Shown here: piece after piece, positions 45,576 through 53,467 of the stretch
Layout of the letters: each line of letters begins with the position of its first letter
Position numbering within the stretch: the first letter of the stretch is position 1
Assembly: GCA_963787345.1 (NCBI GenBank)
Contig: CAWBCW010000026.1
Span: forward strand, 558,001-622,000
Length of the DNA: 64,000 nucleotides
Reading direction: 5' to 3'
Origin: Bacillus_BD sp963787345
GTDB taxonomy: Bacteria > Bacillota > Bacilli > Bacillales > Cytobacillaceae
Notes under the pieces: generated by a model
The model's database searches: none
What the model was told of the DNA's origin: nothing
The model's input: the letters and a program-made list of their open reading frames with translations, nothing else
Made by a program: the position numbers and the translations under genes

Positions 45576-46358
45576 ATGATTCCTTCTAAACAAAATAAAA
45601 CCATTCTCCAATCAGTCCAAAGGGGACTACTGATCATTAAACTTTTTACTGCGGAAAAGCCAGTATGGGGGATTACCGAAATGTCTAGGGAATTACAGCT
45701 TCCGAAAAGCACGATTAGTCGTTTAATTGCTGACTTAATTAATGAAGGATATATTAAAAAGGCAGGTAGAAAATATAGGTTAGGCCTGTCTCTTTTAAAT
45801 CTCTCAGGCGTGATTATGTCCCAACTTGAACTTCATCATGAAGCTTATGAACCCTTGAAGTCACTAGTTAGTAAAATTAATGAAAATGCTCATATATCAA
45901 CACTTCAGGGAACTCAATTGATTTATATTCTTAAAGTTGAATCGAAACAAACAATTCGATTACTTTCACATGTTGGTCATTATCGGCCAGTTTCATGCTC
46001 GAGTCCAGGAAAGCTTTTATTAGCCTATCGTTCGAAAGCGGTGGTAGATCAAGTAATTAAAGAAGGATTGCCAAAAAGGGGACCAAACAGCGTTACTGAT
46101 CCTGAGCACTTTATTAAGGACCTAGAAAAAATTCGACATGATGGATTCTCTGTATGTATAGATGAAATGAATAAAGATGTCATTAGCATAGCGGCCCCAA
46201 TAAAGGATTATACGGGTAAGGTGATTGCTTCGGTCAGTATGGCTGCTCCGAGACATCGGATCGATAAAGAAGATATACCTAACTATGTGCAAAGTCTTGT
46301 GAGAACGGGAAAAGAAGTTTCATCTAAATTAGGACATATAGAATCTATGAGACTTTAA
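45576..46358 (+). CDS. IclR-family regulator 1
   Basis: The 260-residue protein has a winged helix (about 12-70; VWGITEMSRELQLPKSTISRLIADLI) and an IclR effector domain with CSSPGKLLLAYRSK and SIAAPIKDYTGKVIASVSMA. GAGAGGTG precedes the ATG. It is followed 18 bases later by a second IclR gene. By position it should control the convergent and nearby aromatic-catabolism genes, with an aromatic acid or pathway intermediate as effector. Confidence 0.88.
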   Translation: MIPSKQNKTILQSVQRGLLIIKLFTAEKPVWGITEMSRELQLPKSTISRLIADLINEGYIKKAGRKYRLGLSLLNLSGVIMSQLELHHEAYEPLKSLVSKINENAHISTLQGTQLIYILKVESKQTIRLLSHVGHYRPVSCSSPGKLLLAYRSKAVVDQVIKEGLPKRGPNSVTDPEHFIKDLEKIRHDGFSVCIDEMNKDVISIAAPIKDYTGKVIASVSMAAPRHRIDKEDIPNYVQSLVRTGKEVSSKLGHIESMRL

Positions 46359-46375
46359 AGGCGGAGGTTATTTTT

Positions 46376-47146
46376 ATGGATAGAAATGAAAGGAGCGTAT
46401 CTTCATTAAGTAATGCACTTAAGTTGTTAAACTTGTTCACAGTCGATGAACCTGAGTGGGCTCTAGTAGAATTATCAGAAGAGCTGGAAGTTGGAACAAG
46501 TACAATTTACAGGTTGACCGATACGTTAATTCACGAAGGATTTCTTGTCAGAGAGCCTTTGACAAAAGTGTTTCGATTAGGATCTTCTCTTTTACAATTT
46601 GGGCAATATATTATCACTTCATATGAAATTTGTGAAATTGCCCCGCCTATTTTAGAAAAACTTGTTCGCGAAACAGGAGAAACGGTTCACCTTTCCATTT
46701 TAGAGGGAACGAAAACGACATATTTACAGGTGTTCGAATGCCTGAATTATATTAATATCTATACACATGTTGGCAAAAAGAATCCGGCTCATTGTACAAG
46801 TACAGGACAAGTCATACTTGCTTATCAAAACGAGGAGAATATTAATAGAGTGATAGAAGAAGGCTTGCCTGCATATTCAGATTATACTATCACGAAACCT
46901 AGTCAATTTAGAGAACGGCTAAACAACATTAAAGTTGACGGGTTTTCTTTTAATAAGGATGAAATGAACGTAGGCGTTTCGGCGATTGCAGCCCCTGTAA
47001 TATCTCCTTCAGGTAAAGTCGAATTTGCCGTCAGTATTGCAGGGCCAAACGCAAGAATTAATACTTCCAATGCCCAAAACTTAGCCAAACTAGTGAAGAA
47101 TGCCGCAGATGAACTATCAGAAGAGTTAAGAGGTCTCGTACACTAA
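46376..47146 (+). CDS. IclR-family regulator 2
   Basis: The 256-residue protein has the same domain order: winged helix (EWALVELSEELEVGTSTIYRLTDTLI) and effector domain (CTSTGQVILAYQNEENI, GVSAIAAPVISPSGKVEFAVSIAG). GGCGGAGG precedes the ATG. The two regulators share an operon but differ clearly in sequence, so they may form heteromers or answer different effectors. Confidence 0.88.
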   Translation: MDRNERSVSSLSNALKLLNLFTVDEPEWALVELSEELEVGTSTIYRLTDTLIHEGFLVREPLTKVFRLGSSLLQFGQYIITSYEICEIAPPILEKLVRETGETVHLSILEGTKTTYLQVFECLNYINIYTHVGKKNPAHCTSTGQVILAYQNEENINRVIEEGLPAYSDYTITKPSQFRERLNNIKVDGFSFNKDEMNVGVSAIAAPVISPSGKVEFAVSIAGPNARINTSNAQNLAKLVKNAADELSEELRGLVH

Positions 47147-47196
47147 AGCATCTTCCTCTGCAGCCATCAGGTTAAGATAATAATATTTATATAAGT

Positions 47197-47249
47197 AAAA
47201 TAAGGCGGCACAATCTTAAGTTAATCTTAAGAATGTGCCGCCTTATTTT
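47197..47249. terminator. Very strong bidirectional terminator
   Basis: A 24-base arm (AAAATAAGGCGGCACA, then TCTTAAG) pairs with its complement around TTAAT, between convergent genes. Confidence 0.9.
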
Positions 47250-47260
47250 GAACATTGGTA

Positions 47261-48109
47261 TTAGTTAGCGTATTCCTTTTCGCTAATCTCTTTGTCAGAG
47301 GAAACTTTTGTTTTTGTAAATGTGATGATAGGGTTCCAGCTGCCTGATGATTGAGCATCCGAATAGTATGTTGGTTCAGCATCTTTTTCAAGAATCCCTA
47401 GAAGCATAGCTAAATGACGACCACCTGATTCAACTTTTGCCATATTTGCATATTGTGGCAGCATGGCGTAAGCCCCTTGATAATCTTTATTCATAATAAG
47501 TTCAACAAATTCTTTATCAAGAGCATGTTCGGCAAGCGTTGGTTTTCGAACCCTGCCGCGAACTAAGTTATGTGACAAGGCACCACTTGAAACAAAGACT
47601 ACTTTTTTATCAGATTCTTTTAAAACCTTTGCTATTACTTGGCCCCACTGGTATGTTTCTTCAATACTTGCTGCTAATACAACCGATAAGTTGATAACAG
47701 GAATATCTTCATTTGGCACTAAATAACGTAAAGGCACAATTGTACCATAATCCCAAGCAAAATTTTCATCCTCAACTTCTATTACCGATAAACCAGCATC
47801 TTTACCTGCTTGAACTAACTGAAGGCCTAATTCTGCATCACCTGGATAGTGATAAGGAACATCTTTAATGAGCTCTGGAGCTTCTTGCGCAGTAAGAAGT
47901 CCTTTATGAATAGGCGTGCAATCAACGTAATGGGAGAAAGTGGTTGGCCAGTGGCAAGAAACTAAAACAATGACATCTGGTTTAATTTGGGAAATATCCT
48001 TCTCAATTTCTTTTAAATCAGCGATAATCCTCTTTTGAAAGTCAGGAGCTTGATCCTCGTGGCAAATACTTGGGACATGTGGTGAGATTATACTTAATTC
48101 AATCGTCAT
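47261..48109 (-). CDS. LigB-type (class III) extradiol ring-cleavage dioxygenase
   Basis: The 282-residue protein matches the LigB superfamily of non-heme iron dioxygenases. Likely iron/catalytic residues are His11 (IISPHVPS), His in VLVSCHWPT (about 53) and His in SSGALSHNLVRG (about 180). Relatives open catecholic rings such as protocatechuate, homoprotocatechuate or aminophenol. With the amidohydrolase next door it fits the protocatechuate 2,3-cleavage (Pra-type) route, which I infer. AAGGAGG precedes the ATG. Confidence 0.82.
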   Translation of the reverse strand: MTIELSIISPHVPSICHEDQAPDFQKRIIADLKEIEKDISQIKPDVIVLVSCHWPTTFSHYVDCTPIHKGLLTAQEAPELIKDVPYHYPGDAELGLQLVQAGKDAGLSVIEVEDENFAWDYGTIVPLRYLVPNEDIPVINLSVVLAASIEETYQWGQVIAKVLKESDKKVVFVSSGALSHNLVRGRVRKPTLAEHALDKEFVELIMNKDYQGAYAMLPQYANMAKVESGGRHLAMLLGILEKDAEPTYYSDAQSSGSWNPIITFTKTKVSSDKEISEKEYAN

Positions 48110-48244
48110 TAATAATTCCTCCTTAATATTTTTATCCCTTTTTATATTAACTAAATATTCTGTCTTATAATTAAGATGTTAACGTTTTCTTTTTCTATTT
48201 ACAAGACTCTTATTCCTCTCTGTGGATCAATTGGAGTTTTTTTA

Positions 48245-48384
48245 CTTCTCTTTTAGGAAATACTTCTGTACCGAGAGCTTGCGACAGGTACAGAAGTCTC
48301 TCGCGGATGTCTCGAATTTTTTTAAGGTAATTTCTTGAGCGAGCTCGAGAAATTACCGGCGCAAATTCGATGAGCGAATTTGAT
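48245..48384 (+). repeat. Dispersed omega-RNA-like element, copy E (internal deletion)
   Basis: It follows TTTAC and retains GTACCGAGAGCTTGCGACAGGTACAG, then jumps to GCGGATGTC and a perfect hairpin (GGTAATTTCT with AGAAATTACC), and ends AAATTCG-ATGAG-CGAATTTGAT. The central stem region is deleted. Its right end touches the stop codon of the amidohydrolase gene on the other strand. Confidence 0.7.
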
Positions 48385-49320
48385 TTAATCTAGTAGAGAG
48401 AGTGCTCCTTTATTACTTACTTCTTTTGGAGGCCAGGCACATAGATCGAATGGGAAATCGGATCCTGCCACTACCCGATCTTCTCCAACTGATTGGACAA
48501 GATAATCGATGCTCTCTTCGTTCCAAAGAACAGTATCATACCAAAAGCGTCGTAAATACTCGGATGGAGGGGCTTGTAAATTGGCAGAAACAAGTTGCCA
48601 CTGTTCATAGCCTTTATCTAAACGACCAATTTGATATGGAAGGAATCCACCGCCATGAGCAAATAAAATTTTTATGTTCGGATACTGATCAATCATTCCG
48701 CTTAACAATATATCAGTTGCACAAACCGTTGTTTCCCAAGGAACCCCGATTAAATTGGGCATCATTCTCCGTTTTAATCGCGGATCTTCACTTAGTAAAG
48801 GGTGAATAAAGATAATTGCTTTTAAGCGATTTGCTTCTTCAAAGAATGGTTGAAAATAGCTGTCTGATAGCATATGTTGATCTATTCCAGGTCCAATAAT
48901 TGCCCCTTTTAGCCCCAAACTCATAGCTTCGTTTAAAATTTGAGCAGCTTCATAAGGTTTTGCTAATGGAACAGTTCCAACAGCTGATAATCTCTCAGGA
49001 TTCTCCTTGACCAAACCAGCGAGTGATTGATTATAAACTCTAGACATTTCAGTCGTTATTTCTAAGGGAAAATCATATAAAAAGAGTTGGGGAATGGGCG
49101 AAAGGATAGAATGAGTAACTCCAGCCTTTTTTTGGTTTGACATATAGAGATCGTAATTAATAAAGTCCTTCTTTAATTCAAACCCCCATTTTTGATTGAT
49201 CGTAAGAAACTCTTCTTTATTCTTGTCTTTTTTTACCCATTCTGCATTAATTGTCTGTTTATTCTCCTTGAGCCAAGCCATGACATCTTCTGGAATAAAA
49301 TGAGTGTGGAAATCGTACAC
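48385..49320 (-). CDS. ACMSD-like amidohydrolase (probable decarboxylase)
   Basis: The 311-residue protein begins MYDFHTHFIPEDVM with the HxH metal motif and continues with FIHPLLSED, FAHGGGFLPYQ and GSDFPFDL, giving the metal ligands of the amidohydrolase_2/ACMSD family. These decarboxylate ring-cleavage products such as carboxymuconate semialdehydes. GTG 49320 is fixed by AAGGAGG. Relatives usually continue about 20-30 residues past GSDxPF with an NA-containing helix; here the protein stops soon after, at repeat copy E, so the C-terminus may be truncated. Confidence 0.78.
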   Translation of the reverse strand: MYDFHTHFIPEDVMAWLKENKQTINAEWVKKDKNKEEFLTINQKWGFELKKDFINYDLYMSNQKKAGVTHSILSPIPQLFLYDFPLEITTEMSRVYNQSLAGLVKENPERLSAVGTVPLAKPYEAAQILNEAMSLGLKGAIIGPGIDQHMLSDSYFQPFFEEANRLKAIIFIHPLLSEDPRLKRRMMPNLIGVPWETTVCATDILLSGMIDQYPNIKILFAHGGGFLPYQIGRLDKGYEQWQLVSANLQAPPSEYLRRFWYDTVLWNEESIDYLVQSVGEDRVVAGSDFPFDLCAWPPKEVSNKGALSLLD

Positions 49321-49721
49321 GATATTTTTCCTCCTTGAACGTTCGAATTTATTGAAAGTATAATGATAATATTTTTTAAATATTCTAACCCTTCTAATTA
49401 TAATAGTAACTAATTGTTTTATATTCAAGAATGAACTTACGGTATGCGGAACAAATAGGATTTATAAGAGTAACAATATGTAATCTACTATAAGATAGAA
49501 TAAAAAGTAAAAATATAAAATAGTTCCGTATAGAGGAAATATGAGTAGAAAATAGTTAAAAATTCAGATAATATAAAAAATATAGAAAATTACTTAAGCG
49601 CAATTGATGATAAAAGATAATTTAAGTATTTTTTTAGAATAAGGTTTTTCGTAAAGATTGTAAGCGCTTTTTTTAGATGGTACTAATTAAAAATTATATA
49701 AAATAATGGGGGGATTATGTA
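49321..49721. other. Divergent control region of the amidohydrolase and TRAP operons
   Basis: The 401-bp region has no gene. It is very AT-rich, holds two TATRCGGAAC-type motifs and a catabolite-type sequence TTGTAAGCGCTTTTTTT near 49657, which resembles a CcpA cre site. Confidence 0.55.
49443..49532. promoter_or_regulatory. Two TATRCGGAAC motifs, candidate IclR sites
   Basis: TATGCGGAAC (49443-49452) and, inverted, GTTCCGTATA (49523-49532) match TATACGGAAC upstream of the IclR pair. Ten-base repeats of this kind are known for PcaU/PobR-type IclR regulators. Confidence 0.55.
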
Positions 49722-50780
49722 GTGAGTAGAAAAAAGTTCAAATTTTCAGTAGTTAGTTTATTAGCCTTAATGTTGCTAGTTTTTACGGCTTGTTCAAATA
49801 GTACAAGTGGCAGTAATGGCAGCGATGGAAAAGGTTTAGAGTTTAAGTTTGGTAGTATGGATGCTCCGGATCATGTTCAGAACCTTGAGACGTTCGCAAC
49901 ATTCAGTGAAGATGTTAAAGAATTAACAGATGGCCGTGTATCATTCCAAATGTTTACAGGTGGTTCTTTAGGTGGACCAAAGGAAACTCTTGATAACCTT
50001 ACAACAGGGATTATGGATGTAGGTAGAGGAATTCACGGATATAATTCAGGGAAATTCGACGTTCAAACTGTAATGAACTTACCGTTCTTAGCAGATGGGA
50101 GTGCAGCAGAACTGAGTGTGGTGACACAAAAATTACATGACACTTTTCCTGAAATTCAAGAAGAATATTCTGATGTAAAACTACTATGGGTACATGCAGC
50201 AGATCCATATGCGATTGTAACAAAAGGAAAGCAAGTGAAAAGCTTTGAAGATGTAAAAGGGCTTAAGCTAAGAACGCCATCAACAGAAGGTGGAGAAATG
50301 ATCAAGTCATGGGGAGCAACTCCAGTATCACTACCAGCACCTGAAATATATGATGCGTTGCAAAAAGGGGTTATTGATGGTGGAGTATTACCGATTGCTG
50401 CCATTAAAGACTTTAATTTAACAGATGTTATTGATTATGTGACAATTGGTAATTTTAATACGAATCTATTCTATGTATCTATGAATAAAGATAGTTGGAA
50501 CCGAATTTCTCCTGAAGATCAAAAATTAATTGAAGAAAATTTTACAGGTGTATCGATGGCAGAAAAAGCGGGACAAGCCTTTGATGCTCAAAAAGAAAGA
50601 GCTGAAAATGAAGCGAAAGAAGCAGGAGTTAAATTTATTACATTAGAAGAAAACGAGTTAAATAAGTTTAGAGAACCTGCTAAAGTCGTAGCAGAAGATT
50701 GGTTATCTAAAATGGAGAAAAAGGGTATCGATGGACAAAAGATTTATGATGAAGCTGTTAAGTTAATCCAAGAAAAGTAA
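49722..50780 (+). CDS. dctP: TRAP transporter solute-binding lipoprotein
   Basis: The 352-residue protein has a lipoprotein signal (LLVFTAC, Cys25) and a DctP fold: FQMFTGGSLGGPKETLDNLTTGIMDVG, GLKLRTPSTEGGEMIKSWGATPVSLPAPEIYDALQKGVIDGG with the substrate Arg in LRTPS. It delivers a carboxylate, probably an aromatic acid given the locus. GTG 49722 follows GGGGGG. It is the first gene of the TRAP operon. Confidence 0.9.
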   Translation: MSRKKFKFSVVSLLALMLLVFTACSNSTSGSNGSDGKGLEFKFGSMDAPDHVQNLETFATFSEDVKELTDGRVSFQMFTGGSLGGPKETLDNLTTGIMDVGRGIHGYNSGKFDVQTVMNLPFLADGSAAELSVVTQKLHDTFPEIQEEYSDVKLLWVHAADPYAIVTKGKQVKSFEDVKGLKLRTPSTEGGEMIKSWGATPVSLPAPEIYDALQKGVIDGGVLPIAAIKDFNLTDVIDYVTIGNFNTNLFYVSMNKDSWNRISPEDQKLIEENFTGVSMAEKAGQAFDAQKERAENEAKEAGVKFITLEENELNKFREPAKVVAEDWLSKMEKKGIDGQKIYDEAVKLIQEK

Positions 50781-50793
50781 TGAGGTGACATAG

Positions 50794-51369
50794 ATGAAAC
50801 AAGAGGTGAGTCAAGATCTTACGTTAGGGCCAGTAACTGCTCCTAACGAGGTCTCTACTTTTCAGAAACTAACAAATGGATTGGAAAAAGTCGTAAAGCC
50901 TGTTAATAATGTGTTGCATAAAATCTCTAGTTTGTTTCTTTTTCTATTAATGTTTTTAACGGCAGCAGATGTAGTTGGGAGAAACTTCTTTAATAGCCCG
51001 ATTACCGGAACGTATGAGGTTACAGGGATTATGTTAGCGTTGATGATCTTTTTTAGTTTAGGATCTGCTCAGCTTGGAAAGGACCATATTGAGATAGATT
51101 TTTTAACGAATATGATGTCTGAAAAGGTTCAAGCAGGTTTATATGCTTTTACTTCATTCCTCTTATTTATACTCATGTCCTTAACGACATGGCAATTGTT
51201 CGAATATGCCTTGAGAACAATGGCTGGAGGAGAGTTAAGTGGTGATTTAGGTTGGCCATTACACATCTTTATGTTTGCAGCTTTTGCGGGAGCCATCACT
51301 TTTACACTCACTTATTTACTTGATATGTGTCAATCGATCTTGAAGGTGGTGAAAAAGAATGAGTCCTGA
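50794..51369 (+). CDS. dctQ: TRAP transporter small membrane subunit
   Basis: The 191-residue protein has four membrane helices (about 45-65, 85-105, 120-140, 155-180) and DctQ-type residues (DVVGRNFFNSPITGTYEV). GAGGTG precedes the ATG. It overlaps the large subunit gene by 11 bases. Confidence 0.9.
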   Translation: MKQEVSQDLTLGPVTAPNEVSTFQKLTNGLEKVVKPVNNVLHKISSLFLFLLMFLTAADVVGRNFFNSPITGTYEVTGIMLALMIFFSLGSAQLGKDHIEIDFLTNMMSEKVQAGLYAFTSFLLFILMSLTTWQLFEYALRTMAGGELSGDLGWPLHIFMFAAFAGAITFTLTYLLDMCQSILKVVKKNES

Positions 51370-52663
51370 AATCATTGGTGTAATTGGTATCGTTCTATTA
51401 TTAGTACTTATCCTTTTAAGAGTTTCTGTTGGACTTTCCTTATTTTTAGTCGGATTTCTCGGGGTCTCGATGTTATCAGATTGGAGTGTAGGGTTGTCCC
51501 AATTAGGTGCATCAGCATTCGGTTCAGCGAATAACTATGGGCTAAGTGTTATTCCGATGTTTATTTTAATGGGAATGTTCATGTCCAATACGGGACTTGG
51601 AAAAGATTTATTCATTGCGGTTGATAAATGGATCGGGCATTTGCGTGGAGGACTTGCAGTTGCAACAGTAGGTGCAGCATCGATCTTTTCAGCGATCTCC
51701 GGTTCTTCTAATGCTACGACGGCAACCTTGTCGAAAATATGTATTCCGGAAATGAATGAATATAAGTATAAAACTACCTTTTCAACTGCTGCTGTTGCGG
51801 CGGGAGGAACGTTAGGAGCGTTAATTCCACCGAGTGTTCTTCTAATCATCTATGGTGCGTTAACTTCCGTTCCAATTGGTCCTCTATTAATTGGAGGTCT
51901 TATCCCGGGTATTCTCATGACTTTCATGTTTATGCTCATGATTAATATTCAAGTACGTTTAAATCCAGAAATTGCACCGAGGAAAAATGAATCTACACCA
52001 ATTGCTGAGAAGATTTTTTCTTTAAAAAGTGTTTGGCCATTTTTAATCATATTCGCCATTAGTATTGGTGGTATCTACTTTGGGTATTTTACTCCAACTG
52101 AAGCGGGAGGAGTAGGAGCAATTGGGGCATTTCTCCTAACGGTTCTGACAAAGAAATTAAATATTAAAAAGTTACTTACGTCTTTAGATGAGACGTTACG
52201 ATTAACGGTTATGTTGTTTTTAATCTTAATTGGTGCAGGACTATTTGGAAAATTCTTAGCATTAAGCCAAATTCCAATGTACTTAACAAATGTAGTAGGA
52301 TCATTAGATGTTAATCCATATGTTATTTTATTATTAATTCTAGGTGTCTATTTTATTTTAGGTATGTTTCTTGAAGGGATTGCCATTATGACCTTAACAT
52401 TGCCGATTGTTTTTCCTATTATTACGCAATTAGGTTTTGATGGGTTATGGTTTGGGATTATTATGATTATGTTGATTAATATCGGTGTATTAACGCCGCC
52501 ACTTGGTTTGAGTGTATTTATCATTAGTGGAATTGTCAAAGAAGTGCCGATTCAACAAATTTTTAAAGGGGTTATTCCAGCGATCATCACGATGGCAGTA
52601 TTAGTAGTCATTCTCATTATTTTCCCAGAAATCGTTACATTTTTACCGAATATGGTTAAATGA
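51359..52663 (+). CDS. dctM: TRAP transporter large membrane subunit
   Basis: The 434-residue protein has twelve or so helices and DctM motifs such as ISGSSNATTATLSK, AAGGTLGALIPPSVLLIIYG, PTEAGGVGAIGA and INIGVLTPPLGLSVFI. It forms the sodium-coupled channel of the TRAP system with DctQ and DctP. Two hairpins follow. Confidence 0.93.
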   Translation: MSPEIIGVIGIVLLLVLILLRVSVGLSLFLVGFLGVSMLSDWSVGLSQLGASAFGSANNYGLSVIPMFILMGMFMSNTGLGKDLFIAVDKWIGHLRGGLAVATVGAASIFSAISGSSNATTATLSKICIPEMNEYKYKTTFSTAAVAAGGTLGALIPPSVLLIIYGALTSVPIGPLLIGGLIPGILMTFMFMLMINIQVRLNPEIAPRKNESTPIAEKIFSLKSVWPFLIIFAISIGGIYFGYFTPTEAGGVGAIGAFLLTVLTKKLNIKKLLTSLDETLRLTVMLFLILIGAGLFGKFLALSQIPMYLTNVVGSLDVNPYVILLLILGVYFILGMFLEGIAIMTLTLPIVFPIITQLGFDGLWFGIIMIMLINIGVLTPPLGLSVFIISGIVKEVPIQQIFKGVIPAIITMAVLVVILIIFPEIVTFLPNMVK

Positions 52664-52665
52664 AT

Positions 52666-52738
52666 CTAGGGAGAGTACTCTCCCTAGACTATTGTACTGG
52701 AAAAAAGAACGCCGGAACTTGTCCCGGCGTTCTTTTTT
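52666..52738. terminator. Tandem hairpins between convergent operons
   Basis: CTAGGGAGAG-TACT-CTCCCTAG is followed by AAAGAACGCCGG-AACTTGT-CCCGGCGTTCTTTTTTTT; the second serves both strands. Confidence 0.9.
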
Positions 52739-53467
52739 TTATAGTACTTTATTTAAAAAGTCTTTTGTTCGTTCGTTTTGTGGATTGCCGAAGATTTCCT
52801 GCGGTGTGCCGTGTTCGACAATATATCCACCATCCATAAATAAAACCCGATCCGCTACTTCTCTAGCGAAGCCCATTTCATGGGTTACGATGACCATTGT
52901 CATTCCTTCTTGAGCCAATTGTTTAATGACGGCTAATACTTCTCCGACCATCTCAGGATCAAGGGCGCTTGTTGGTTCATCAAATAACATAATATCTGGG
53001 TTCATGGCAAGGGCGCGTGCAATCGCAACCCTCTGCTTTTGACCGCCTGATAATTGATCAGGTTTTGCGGATGCTTTGTCCTCTAAACCTACACGGTTTA
53101 AAAGCTCTAAAGCTTTTTTCTTTGCTTGTTCTTTCGTTGCTTTCTTCAACTCAGCAGGAGCAAGTGTAATATTATCTAAGATCGTTAAATGAGGAAAAAG
53201 ATTAAAGTGCTGGAATACCATTCCGATATTTTCACGAACTTTATTAATATTCGTCCCTTTATCTGTTAAGTTAGCACCGTTTACAACGACTTCTCCACCG
53301 GTTACTTCTTCGAGCAGGTTTAAGCAGCGAAGAAGTGTACTTTTACCAGAACCAGAGGGGCCAATTAAACAAACGACTTCACCTTCTTGAACTTGTAAAT
53401 CAATTGATTTTAATACTTCTAAATCTCCAAATGATTTTTTTAAATTCGTAACTTTAATTTTTTCCAT
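52739..53467 (-). CDS. Polar amino acid ABC importer ATPase
   Basis: The 242-residue ATPase has GPSGSGKST, the family Q-loop VFQHFNLFPHLTIL, LSGGQKQRVAIARAL and DEPTSALDPEMVGEVL, as in GlnQ/ArtM/HisP-type importers. It overlaps the end of the upstream binding-protein/permease gene by 14 bases. Substrate is an amino acid, probably polar (glutamine, arginine or cystine). Confidence 0.92.
   Translation of the reverse strand: MEKIKVTNLKKSFGDLEVLKSIDLQVQEGEVVCLIGPSGSGKSTLLRCLNLLEEVTGGEVVVNGANLTDKGTNINKVRENIGMVFQHFNLFPHLTILDNITLAPAELKKATKEQAKKKALELLNRVGLEDKASAKPDQLSGGQKQRVAIARALAMNPDIMLFDEPTSALDPEMVGEVLAVIKQLAQEGMTMVIVTHEMGFAREVADRVLFMDGGYIVEHGTPQEIFGNPQNERTKDFLNKVL

Noticed and set aside
49321..49428. 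36-residue extension of the amidohydrolase
   Set aside because: AAGGAGG before GTG 49320 and the HxH motif right after it mark the true start.
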